Shown here in pieces: positions 40,801-50,630 of a stretch of DNA of 64,000 nucleotides. Origin of the DNA: Amoebophrya sp. A120 (lineage: Eukaryota; Sar; Dinophyceae; Syndiniales; Amoebophryaceae); contig CAJINV010000013.1 of the NCBI GenBank assembly GCA_905178155.1, forward strand, positions 486,344 through 550,343, read 5' to 3'. The notes below the pieces were generated by a model. It worked only from the letters and a program-made list of their open reading frames with translations. It searched no databases and was not told the origin of the DNA. Every line of letters starts with the position of its first letter. The first letter of the stretch is position 1. Both the position numbers and the translations under genes were made by a program.

Positions 40801-43354
40801 GCGGAAGAGCAGGAACTGGGCAAGGAGCTGTGCACGAAATTGCTGGCGAATAAAACAGCCTCTACAACTTCTTCGAGCACAACAACGCCGTTATTTGAGA
40901 CCATCACCGAGGGGAGTGAGCCCGACAGTTTCTGGGAGCTCTTTCCCAACGGAAAAGAACCCTACGCCGACAACCCCGTGTTATTCGAGGCGGAATTTGA
41001 GCCGCGCCTGTTCCAGGTCTCCAACGCGTCCGGAGCTTTGCGGGTGGAGGAGGTGTACCAATTCACGCAAACCGACCTGATCGACGAGGACGTGATGCTG
41101 TTGGATACGTACAACTCCGTGTTCGTCTGGGTCGGCGACTTGTCGCACCCCGAAGAATATCCTGTGCAAAAGTATCGCGCTCGTGCAAAGTTTTGCTGGA
41201 ATTGTACTTCTGCCTTAAAAATCTGCAAGACGATTACTTCTGCCTTAAAAATCTGCAGGAGGTAGCGCGATTATACTTTTGCGGTGCATAGAGAACAAAA
41301 AGAGGCCCCGAAGATCGCGGAGTCCTACGTAAAATCCGCACCGGACGGCAGAAGTGTCGAGGAGACCCCGATTGTCGTCGTAAAGCAGGGGAACGAACCC
41401 CTACTCTTCACCTGCCACTTCGTTGGCTGGGACTCTTATCCGCTGGAATAGTTTATTGCTCAGACAGAGTAGGTGGAGTTTGTAGTTGCGCTCGACACGA
41501 GCAAGACTGATTTTTTGTGCGTGTGCTGCTCCTTTCGTCGGCAATATAAAAGTGGAGAGGAACATATGCATACTCACGAAAAATAAATATCGTCGACGTG
41601 GCAAAAAGGATATATTTATTAGTTTTCGTACAGACACCTGCTGTAGTGTTCTCGTTGTACTAAAGTCGAACCATCGATCGAGTCCTGTTTTTTAGCTAAA
41701 GAACCACTTACTTCTGCGCACTAAACCTGGTTCCAGCCCGATAACCCATCCAAGAAGAAAGGCTTTTCTGACGTTTACGAAGAGGCGCTGAAGCGGCGGA
41801 ATTCCCAGCTACAGCAGCAAAAGGACGAGGAGGAAAAGGCGCTGCAGGAGGATATAACCCGCTCAGGTGTTACAATCTCAAGCGTTACAATAGAATCTGG
41901 AATTTGTGTTGCAAGAAGTGCATGATCTACCCTACTCCCACAGGACTGCGCATGACAAGCTCTGGAGTCCCAATCCGCACTACAATCTGGCGAGATTTGT
42001 ATTGCAAAAAGTGGAACGCTGTCCGAGTCTGTCATGTTGATCACGCAAGACAAATCTCAGACTCTATTGTAACGCTTGAGATTGTAACGTTTGAGCAGGT
42101 CATAGAGGAGGCCGAGAAGCGCGCGGAGAAGGTGAGATTGATGGAGCAGCAGCGGGAAGAAGAAGCAAAGCAAAAGCGAGAGTCGAAGAACAAGGACGAC
42201 AGCGCCACAACCGCAGCGCCCTGGGTAAAAAAGGAGCAAAATCCGAGTGCCGGAGATAGTACGGCGGAGCGGAATAGCACCAAAGAATCCAACCCACAGG
42301 ACGCAAACAAGACGCTGGCAAAGTCGCCAACAGACGGAGGCAAGAAAACTACCAGTGGGTATGGCGGAAAGAAAGAACAGAACCACTACTTCTGTCGGCA
42401 GATCTTTTTCCCCTCGTTCGTTTAGCAAGCATGGTCAACATGCAGATTGGCATGGTGCGATGACTAAGTAACAAGCATGCCAAGAATTTACTACTCTGCA
42501 TTGCAAGTTATAGCCGTCTTCAAGCGTGAGACATCAGAGAGCATGTGGATGAGATTTGTGCTGGGATGTGAGCGCTGTCTTTTCCCGCCATATTGAAACA
42601 CCGGAGAGTCCGGTGACTCGGAGAACCAGTGTAAAAGGTACTGATCTACTCGTTCTCAACGTTTTCTCGTTTTAGAGAGCTTTCTCGTGGTATCTATCCG
42701 GAGACTCAGACGCGATCTATGAAGTACTTTTTGTTTCGTACTATCGTTAAAACCAGGCCGCGTAATAGCACTTCTGTGCCAAAAACAGGAACGCGGCGTA
42801 GAAGTTCTATTACGCGGTGCTGCGTAGGAGGTGGAGGCGGTAGTTGTACTACTGATTCCCCCGCCGCCCAAGAAAGTGACCAGAAAAAGAACAACCTTGT
42901 ATCCACCAGCAAAGACTCCTCCACAACAGCCAGCAGCTTTGCCGAACAGCAAGGCGGGGCAGGCGCTTCCGATAAGAAACCCAAACTCGAAAAAGGTGCC
43001 AACGGTCGGTGGAGCACGGTGGACACGGGCGGTTACATCGGCTTTGCCAACGTGTCGCGTTCGAGCCGGGTTTCGTCAACGATGGTTGGCGAGGGGGATT
43101 TGAAAAACGAAAACGACAAGCTGGAGGGGAAAAAGGACGCGGTGGAGGAGTCATACGCCTGTCCACGGAAAACGAAGTATTCCCTGACGGAGCTGCAGCA
43201 CGGCAAGCGCCCAAGCGACGTGGACCCGACGAAAAAGGAGCACTACTTGCCTGACGAAGAGTTTCACTCGGTCTTCAGCCTGAGTCTGGACGACTGGGAA
43301 AAACTACCGGTGTGGAAGCGGACGCAGAAGAAGAAGGAAAAGGGATTGTTTTAA
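34889..43354 (+). CDS. Villin-like actin-binding protein: six gelsolin repeats plus headpiece
   Basis: The ATG at 34889 opens MGKSKKKNS; exon 1 (34889-34996) joins 35391 by GT-AG. Gelsolin repeats are recognised by motifs such as IEVWRIEQMK, FYSGDSYLVL and YDLYYWLGKDSS (repeat 1), KGKRLCRVTQV and LFVLDAGLKIFVY (2), LFVWLGKKAD (3, 38.3 kb), KIWRIEQFEA, FYAGDSYIIEY and LYFWQGEDS (4), LKLYHIRG and YLWVGKGAS (5), and VFVWVGDLSHPEE (6). A charged linker follows, then a headpiece (43240-43354) with YLPDEEF, LPVWKRTQKKKEKGLF and a stop, as in villins. Villins cap, sever or bundle actin filaments under Ca2+ control. At least seven introner-type introns interrupt it, beside GT-AG introns (36536-37016, 38386-38534, 38658-38778). 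Junctions near 35493, 37370, 39195, 41450 and 42400-42820 are unresolved, so the exact protein is not defined. Confidence 0.85.
35494..35705 (+). mobile_element. Probable old introner in gelsolin repeat 1
   Basis: The ends are inverted relatives: TATGGAAAAGAGAAA on the left, and TTTCTCTTTCACATC on the right (reverse complement GATGTGAAAGAGAAA). Removal rejoins a standard gelsolin strand (IEQMKA then VPWTDFGQFYSGDSY). The target repeat is not preserved and the edges are approximate. Confidence 0.55.
35994..36138 (+). mobile_element. Introner, family B, target repeat CGGTA
   Basis: Element TATGAACTGCAAAAG...CACAGGATA lies between CGGTA at 35989-35993 and CGGTA at 36134-36138. An inverted repeat of about 21 bases (TGCAAAAGTATC, then TACTCGTAT) marks its ends. 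Removal gives Lys-Thr-Val-Glu-Leu-Asp across the site. It is related to the element at 41158. Confidence 0.9.
36173..36428 (+). mobile_element. Introner, family A, target repeat CGTGC
   Basis: The element starts TATCAAATGTAAAAATGTCT and ends with the inverse, ACATTTTTACATTTGATA. It is flanked by CGTGC at 36168-36172 and 36424-36428. Removal restores Leu-Pro-Val-Gln-Tyr-Arg-Glu-Cys. The internal sequence is the reverse complement of the copy at 63245. Confidence 0.95.
37088..37333 (+). mobile_element. Probable introner in gelsolin repeat 2
   Basis: The left end TATAAGAAAAGTGACCAC and right end GTGATCACTTTTCCTATC are imperfect inverted copies. The flanking 5-mers GACGC (37083-37087) and CACGC (37329-37333) differ by one base. 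Removal gives GDA followed by LFVLDAGLK, the usual gelsolin order. Confidence 0.75.
37673..37939 (+). mobile_element. Introner, family A, target repeat GAAGA
   Basis: The element TATCAACTGTAAAAATGTCT...ACATTTTTACATTTGATA lies between GAAGA at 37668-37672 and 37935-37939. Removal restores Arg-Val-Leu-Lys-Thr-Glu-Arg-Asn. There is no GT in or next to the repeat at the donor side, so this junction is non-canonical. Confidence 0.95.
39404..39488 (+). repeat. Duplicated exon fragment, upstream copy
   Basis: The first 55 bases (39404-39458) are identical to 40571-40625, the start of the next villin exon, and similarity continues to about 39488. This copy lies inside the intron and runs into the tandem array, so it looks like a pseudo-exon. 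Confidence 0.85.
39490..40510. repeat. Hairpin-rich tandem array inside the large villin intron
   Basis: About four units of roughly 235-350 bases begin near 39500, 39849, 40094 and 40328. Each has two related half-units. Every half-unit carries an inverted pair of the type CTCTTACCTGG...CCAGGTAAGAG around a short CCAAAACTTGG-like centre. The first unit has one extra half-unit. Long ORFs appear here in several frames on both strands only because the repeat units lack stops. Confidence 0.9.
41158..41295 (+). mobile_element. Introner, family B, in gelsolin repeat 6
   Basis: The element TATCCTGTGCAAAAGTATCG...CTTTTGCGGTGCATA (41158-41290) sits between AAGAA (41153-41157) and GAGAA (41291-41295), one mismatch. 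It contains an internal direct repeat, ACTTCTGCCTTAAAAATCTG, at about 41204 and 41236. Removal gives HPEEQKEAPKIAESY. Confidence 0.85.
41853..42109 (+). mobile_element. Introner with target repeat GAGGA in the villin linker
   Basis: The ends are TATAACCCGCTCAGGTGTTA and the inverted TGTAACGTTTGAGCAGGTCA followed by TA. The inner part of the terminal repeat (GTTACAATCTCAAGCGTTAC) recurs in inverse form at the other end. GAGGA lies at 41848-41852 and 42105-42109. Removal restores Ala-Leu-Gln-Glu-Glu-Ala-Glu-Lys. Confidence 0.9.
42758..42817. repeat. Hairpin-forming inverted repeat near the villin headpiece exon
   Basis: Arms of 18 bases, CCGCGTAATAGCACTTCT at 42758-42775 and AGAAGTTCTATTACGCGG at 42800-42817, pair with one mismatch around a 24-base loop. 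It may be the end of another, unrecognised intron element. Confidence 0.6.
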
Positions 43355-44822
43355 TAAGGTGGAAAGGAATGTAGATGTACGAATACCTAAAAAAGAAAAA
43401 ATTTTTGCTTTTAGTACAACCACCTCCCGCGGATGAGCAGTAGCGTAAATATAGTACGCTTTCGCTGCAGATCGGGCGTCGTCTTCGTCATTTAGATAGC
43501 AAAGGGGTGTCCATCGAATGGTCTAAAGTGATCGAGAAAATACCTCTGATGTTGTATCACTAGCTTTTATGAGTTTCTCCCTGCAGAATGGCGGTGGGAC
43601 CAGGAAGCAGAATGGTAATGCAGAGCAGGTGAGTTTAGATGAGACAACGTTCCGCTCGTCCGGAATGAAAGAGGTTCCAGACGTGAATGCAGGAACAGAT
43701 GGTAAGAATTCTTGAAGTAGTTCAAAACAGCAAAAGCTCTAACGTTTTTCTAGCCACATCCGCATCGCATGCCTACTAATGGAACCAAATACAACATGAC
43801 TTTACCGCGGACTTTTATGCAACGTATATTTTAGTTTTTCTTTGCCACAACCTTAAGTTTCTTGTAACTGCCTGATGAGACACATGCTTTGTCGAATATA
43901 AGCTGCGAATGCAGCACGATTAACAGATCTCGGGTCCTCGACTTCGAAAAAATTTTAATTGACAAAATGAAATTTTTCAAGCTTGCGAAAAAAATCATGG
44001 GTATTTTTTTATCAATTTGATGCGATTGTCCTTGGCGTTGTTGTGCTTATACTGCTTCATGCAAAGCGCCTGCTTATGCAGGCTTCGCCAACAAATTAGA
44101 GCTTTTGCTATTGCTTGCACTACCTGGGTGTAATGTGAGTGGGATGAGCCGCGTATAGGTATATTTTCTGAGTGTCGGTTGTCCATACGCACGAATGCCT
44201 TTAAGAAGCATTGGCTTGTAAGCATTATCGGTGTTTAGAACAAATGGAGTCTCGGTTATGTTTTTTTTTTCTATGACCAAGACGAACTGGAACTGATGAG
44301 TGAAAAATTTAAATTCTGAATTGGTTTTTTCGTACACCACAGAAAAGACGTCCGCGTTCTACGTTGAGAGATGAATAACTTTCTTGCACTACGTAGGTTT
44401 GATTCGTGCGTGCACCATGATAACAAGTTTACCACCGTGAGGGATAGACACACAGCTTTAGAGCGTATGGCGTACGTACTGGAACGGAAATGTCTTCCTT
44501 GAGTTTTTCAGTATTCTTGGTTTCCCCAAACCTGAGAGCCGCGTCAATTGAAAAAGCCGCTACATCGTAATTAATACCAGGTCCAAGGAAAAGTGTTGCC
44601 TCCCAACATCAATTACAATAAACCCGTCCTCCGTACACTACGAAGTTGTTGCCTCTTTCGTTCAAAAGAGCAGCACGACCAGTCTACAGTAAAACAAAAT
44701 TTGTTTTCCGAAACCAAAACCGTAGCCCCTTTTTTTCTGATCCGGCGTTGCGAGACGTTAGGCTCAGTTTAAAACCACCTCTTTCTCAAGTTTGCCAACT
44801 TCTTTTCACCCGACACCTCAAA
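43355..44822. other. Intergenic stretch, no gene seen
   Basis: About 1.5 kb, AT-rich, with no convincing ORF. The last 180 bases are probably the leader of the phosphagen kinase gene. Confidence 0.5.
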
Positions 44823-47800
44823 ATGGGTTGCGGTGCCTCCAAGGATGGTGCGGCCGCTCCGGCCGGCGCTGCCGCCCCGGCGAAGGCCGTCTCCGCCAAG
44901 GCCAAGCCGGCGACCAACGACCCCAACTACCCGCCGATGGGTCTGGCCCCCACCGTGCAGGGCCTGCCGGACTGGATCAAGCTCGGCTGCGCCGACAAGG
45001 AGTACATCTGCGAGGAGAAGGGTGCCACCTTCCCCGGTGACAAGTGCCCGGACAAACTGCCGGATCTGTCCAACCACGGCAACTTGTGCGCCATGGCTCT
45101 GCGGGACCACCCGGAAATCTACGAGAAGTACAAATGCGTTTTTGTTTGTCTGAATTTTGTTCAATGTCACCGAGCCGAAATTTAGAATATCATCAAGCGC
45201 GTTCGTAGTTGTGCAGCGAGGGTGTGTAGTTTTTCTTTTCTCCCTAAACCTAAACTTCCACCATCACAACCAGGTACAAGAACGTGACCACCAAAGGCGG
45301 TGTGTCCCTCGCCAAGTGCATCAAGACCGGTATCGACAACCCGGGGCACCCGCACATCCTGACCTGCGGTTTGGTCGCCGGTGACGAGGAGTGCTACACC
45401 ACCTTCAAGGACCTGTTCGACATCGTCGTCGGAAAGCGCAACGGCAACTATGCCCCGGATGCCAAGCACGTCTCCGACATGGACGTGAACAAGCTGTCCA
45501 CCACCAAAATCGACCCCACCGGCAAATACTGTATTGCTATTTTCGTTTTTGTAAAAAGCGATTTTTTAAATAAAACAAAAAATTATGATGCATACGCGAC
45601 ATAATCTTGATTTCAGTGAATTTGGAAGATGAATGTACCGCCCCAAGTCATCTGATGAAGTAATCTGAAGTGCTGCGGTTTTCTTCGAAAAGAAAAAGTG
45701 AAGTTTCAATATCAATTTCTATTCAGGCCTGACCACCCGGTGCCGCACCGGTCGTTCCGTCCGCGGTTTGCCGCTGCCGCCGGCGTGCTCGTTCGAGCAG
45801 CGTCGTGAGACCGAGCGCGTATGCGTGAAGGGCTTGATGAAGATGGAAGGTGAGTTGAAGGGTCAGTACTTCCCGCTGAACGGATCCAAGTCCATGGAGC
45901 CGGAGTTCGTTGGCATGACCCACGAGAAGGAGGAGAAGTTGCGCAAGGGCGGCAACCTGTTCCAGGAGCCGGACTCCACCCTGCTGCTGTCCTCCGGCTG
46001 CGGCCGCCACTGGCCGGATGCCCGTGGTATCTTCCACAACGACGCGGAGAACTTCTTCGTCTGGGTCAACGAGGAGGATCAGCTGCGCATCGTGTCCATG
46101 GAGAAGGGTGACAACATCCGCGCCATCTTCACCCGCTTCGCCAACGCCACCAAGGCCGTCGAGAAGTGCCTGAAGGAGGAAGGCTACGGCTTCATGCACA
46201 ACGACCACTTGGGATAGTATTAACTTGGTTTGTCATCTTTGTTCAATTTGGGTGTGTTTGTACCTGTAGAGGAGATTATCGCACCATGTCTAGTCTCATC
46301 TTGTTTCTTTGGCACGAAAGAAGCAGAGCCGTCGGTTTTATTTTTAACTTCAATTTTTATGGAGACCTTGCCGTTCGGAACTTTCGATGAACAACATTAA
46401 GAAAATCTAAATCGCAAAACTCAAAACAGCATCCTGACGTGCCCGTCCAACTTGGGTACGGGTCTCCGCGCCGGAACGATGGTCAAGCTGCCTTTGTTCT
46501 CCGCCCGCCCGGACTTCAAGGACATCATGAAGAAGATGAAGCTGCAGGCCCGCGGTACCGCCGGCGTCGACTCCGCCTCCACTGGCGGCACCTGGGATAT
46601 CTCCAACGCCGATCGCCTGGGCATGTCCGAAGTGCAGTTGTGCAACTTGTTCATCGAGGGTGTCGCCCAGGTCATCCGGTGGGAGCAGGCTCTGGAAGAG
46701 GGCAAGGACATCGAGGCGGAAGTTGCCGCCGCCAAGCCGCTGGGCTTGGATGTTGGGGTAAGTTACTTGCGACATTCTTTCTTTCCAATTTAGGTGGACG
46801 TAGCCTATCTTTGTCTACTTAGCGGGAGTTTGCAGATTTCGACCTCGGCAAGTCTGTCAGTGCTCTCGGTGTCTGCTTCGGGTCGGGGTACTAGTATGTG
46901 CTTAAAAAGTTACAATTCCAATCGCGTCATCAAACCAATTCAACACACAGTCCTACCCGCCGCTGGCCCTCGCCCCGATTGTGTACGAGCTGCCCGACTG
47001 GATCAAGGTTGGCTGCGGTGCCGCCGAGTACTACTGCCCGGAAAAGGGTGCCACGTTCCCCGGTGACAAGTGCCCGGACACCCTGCCGGATCTGTCCAAG
47101 CACGGAAACCTGTGCGCCATGGCCCTGCGTGATCACCCGGAAATCTACGAAAAGTACTACAGATGCTTTTTTTTGTGTGAAGTGTGAGGCTCAGCCCATC
47201 TAAATTTCGAACACCCTCAATCGCATACTGCATGATTTTCAAGGGCGTGCTTTTTGATTGCAGAAGCAAAATGCTTCTTCTAATAAAGTTCTAAAAAATC
47301 CACCGTGACAGGTACAAAAACGTGGTCACCCCGGGTGGCGTGTCCTTGGCCAAGTGCATCAAGACCGGCATCGACAACCCCGGACACCCGCACATCTTGA
47401 CCTGCGGTTTGGTCGCCGGTGACGAGGACTGCTTCACCACGTTCAAGGACCTGTTCGACATTGTGATCGGCAAGCGCAACGGTGACTACCCGGCCGATGC
47501 GGTTCACACCACCAACATGAACCTCGATGATCTGTCCACCACCAAGATCGATCCCACCGGCAACTACTGTATCCATTAGTCATTTTCTCGAGTTATATTT
47601 TTTCTCACCCTGTGGAAGCTGGATGAGACATGCAAAAAATCTTGTCTGTGGCAGAGTGCGCTGTTGCTCTCCCATGTCGTGAATCCCAACTGACAGACAA
47701 AACCTAAAACAGGCTTGACGACCCGCTGCCGCACTGGTCGTTCCGTCCGCGGCCTGCCGCTCCCCCCGGCGTGCAGCTTCGAGCAGCGTCGTGAGACCGA

Positions 47801-48706
47801 GCGTGTGTGCGTCAAGGGTCTGATGAAGATGGAGGGTGAGTTGAAAGGTCAGTACTTCCCGCTGAACGGATCCAAGTCCATGGAGGACCAGGGCATCATG
47901 GGCATGACCCCCGAGAAGGAAGAATCCCTGCGCAAGAACGGCAACTTGTTCCAGGAGCCGGACTCCACCCTGCTGCTGTCCTCCGGCTGCGGTCGCCACT
48001 GGCCCGATGCCCGTGGTATCTACCACAACGACGCGGAGAACTTCTTCGTCTGGGTCAACGAGGAGGATCAGCTGCGCATCGTCTCCATGGAAAAGGGTAC
48101 AAAAGCATTTGATTCACGCGTGCTTCGAAACGACCTCTGCTTCGCATCAGTATTTTGTCCGCCTTGACGGGTTTTGCTCTACTCAAAGATAGGACGACAC
48201 TCGTTTTGCAAATCTTTTTCCACTGACGCTTACATCAAGTGCAAAAATGATGTTTTGCACCGATATAAAATTTAGGTGATGATATCCGCGCCATCTTCAC
48301 CCGGTTCGCCAACGCCACCCAGGCCGTGCAGGAGTGCTTGCAGTCCGAGGGTTACGACTTCATGCACAGCGACCACTTGGGTTACATCTTGACCTGCCCG
48401 TCCAACTTGGGAACGGGTCTCCGCGCCGGAACCATGGTCAAGCTCCCGCTGTTCTCCGCCCGCAAGGACTTCAAGGACGTCCTGAAGAAGATGAAGCTGC
48501 AGGCCCGCGGTACCGCCGGTGTCGACTCCGCCTCCACCGGCGGCACCTGGGACATCTCCAACGCCGATCGCCTGGGTATGTCCGAAGTGCAGCTCTGCAA
48601 CCTGTTCATCGAGGGCGTAGCGCAGGTCATCCGATGGGAACAGGCCTTGGAGAAGGGTGAGGACATCGAGGCCGAGCTCGCCGATGCCAAGCCGTTGGGT
48701 GTGTAA
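44823..48706 (+). CDS. Two-domain creatine-kinase-like phosphagen kinase, probably N-acylated
   Basis: Eight exons (44823-45127, 45274-45530, 45727-46216, 46430-46757, 46951-47153, 47312-47568, 47713-48096, 48276-48706) join in frame to 884 aa; all seven introns are GT-AG. Two kinase domains follow each other. Each has [26 protein letters not shown], the catalytic Cys in [13 protein letters not shown] (about residues 355 and 782), and [30 protein letters not shown] and RGTxGVD are creatine-kinase-type features, so phosphate transfer between ATP and a guanidino compound such as creatine is likely; the substrate is not proven. The N terminus MGCGASK fits myristoylation at Gly2 and palmitoylation at Cys3, as known for flagellar creatine kinase of sea urchin sperm, so membrane or flagellar targeting is inferred. 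Intron sites match between halves except one. Confidence 0.9.
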
Positions 48707-50630
48707 GTCGAAAAAGTGATCTGATTACTTGGAGTTAAACTACACGAACAACAACAAAATCAATTTGGAAACAAAAAACAACATCACAAATTACGAAGTA
48801 AAAATGTATGATATTAAAACCTAAATGCGACGAGGAGACTACAACATCAACTCGAAGACAAAAATATCTCAGTCGCACAGCCCAATCAGATTACCATTTA
48901 CGAATTTTTTCGAATAGAAGCTCTGGTCAACCTGTAGAAAGAGAAGAAATCTTTTTGGAACTTGCCACTCTTTGGAAATCAGCTGAGTTTATGATGCTTT
49001 GTCTTCAGCGCCTTAATCCGTGTTGACGGCATTGCTTCATTCAGTACTTCATCTGCTAGTACACCAATTTCTTTCGAGTGGTTTGTTTTACGATTTTTTA
49101 CCTCGTTGTGCAGTTGAGATGCGCGTGGATCAAGACTGTTACGACTCCATCTCAGAATCAGACACGATTTTATCAAAATCATAAATAGGTTTCGCAAATA
49201 GAATGCATAGGAAAAAATAAATCCGATGTACACACTAAACGGGATAATTTTCGAAGAGAATACGTCAGTTGTAGTTATTCTCTCTCTCAGTTCTACCCAA
49301 AATTGTTTTCTTATTCTTCACGCGCTTCTGTATCGGTTCTATTTTTCGTTTGCCGCAACAAGATTTGCAAATTTCACGCTCCTGCCAGGCACCATTTTAG
49401 TGCGACGCGAAATATACTTAGAAGCTGGCTCTGGAGTTTTTGTTTACCTTAGTGGACAAATCGCAGGCCTTTACTTGGGTGCGTGTTGAATCAGGTACAA
49501 TATATAACGATCTCGACCATTATTTGAGCACTACCCGAGATTTTCAAGTTTGCACAGTATCACACTTTTGGGAACCCACGATTAACATTTATTCTTGTCA
49601 TAGGACCAAGCTGGAAAAGGGTTTGTTTGCCTAAGTTTTTAACCAGCTTTTGGTTACCAACTGGCTCATGCAGCTCTCTTTCGGTGCTGGTCTCTTCGCA
49701 GTGTCACCACCCCCTTTTGAACAAATTTGTCGTAGCTCTCGTACTTTTGATAGCAGTATTCTTGAGCGGCATTTCAGATGACGAGGTTGCTTCTTGCAAC
49801 CCGACACGGAGATTGCGAATATTGCAGCGGCCTTCAAATAGATAGGAGCTCGGCGAAGAATGTTTGACCCCCGGAATCGTTTGAAATTGAAATATTTGTC
49901 ATAACAGCGTCCCTATCTTCCCCGGGACTTTGCGAATTACAGTAAGGGTTGAACGCTTCACCCATCTCTGTGCTGTATGCACTTTCCATTTCCAATCACA
50001 GAGGTAAGGTGTTTTCGAAACGAAGAAAAGACCAGTTCCATCATCGGTTCGCATCTTCTTTGGATCATCTTTTAGGTGCAGTAACTCGCAGTGGGTACTA
50101 GGACTTTGTCATTCTCGTTTTCGTTAACCACAAATTTATCGCGCATTTCGGTGGCTGATTGCAAATCGGTTTTTTCGTTACCTTGAGTGCTGTACCTACA
50201 CGCAAAAACAGTCGTAAATGCCAGAGGAAGCAACCTTTCACCTCTGTACTGTCTGTGCTATGCTGTGAATGAACTCTCGTATGCTAATGCTTGCGCGCAT
50301 GAATATCCGAGGCGGTCTATTTTGATGCGATGTGCCTGCAATTGGTATCGATGTCGTGCTTTCGTTTCTCGGGGCCGTTCGTGAAAGGCTTGACCTCCGC
50401 ACGCCCCCCCCCTAGTGCAGGATAAATGATGATGATGATGACGTAGAGCGCCCGGGCCAGACGATGCGACGTTGCAGTGGTACGTGAAAACGTTAAAAAT
50501 CGTTTCTATGGGTCGTTGTGTCCAGTACCAGTTTTCGTACCTTAAGTATCACTATTAAGTTTGCGATAGGTAGTGGACAGGTCTATTTGTCAATGTTCAT
50601 CTCTCTAATGTAGAAGTTTTTCCTATCATC
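48707..50630. other. Intergenic stretch, no gene seen
   Basis: About 1.9 kb, AT-rich. A short GAT/ATG microsatellite (GATAAATGATGATGATGATG, near 50422) resembles one near 35281. No supported ORF or RNA gene. Confidence 0.5.

Noticed and set aside
44823-48706. Arginine kinase as the name of the phosphagen kinase
   Set aside because: DNPGHP and [10 protein letters not shown] follow the creatine-kinase pattern, not the arginine-kinase pattern at these places; the substrate is left open.
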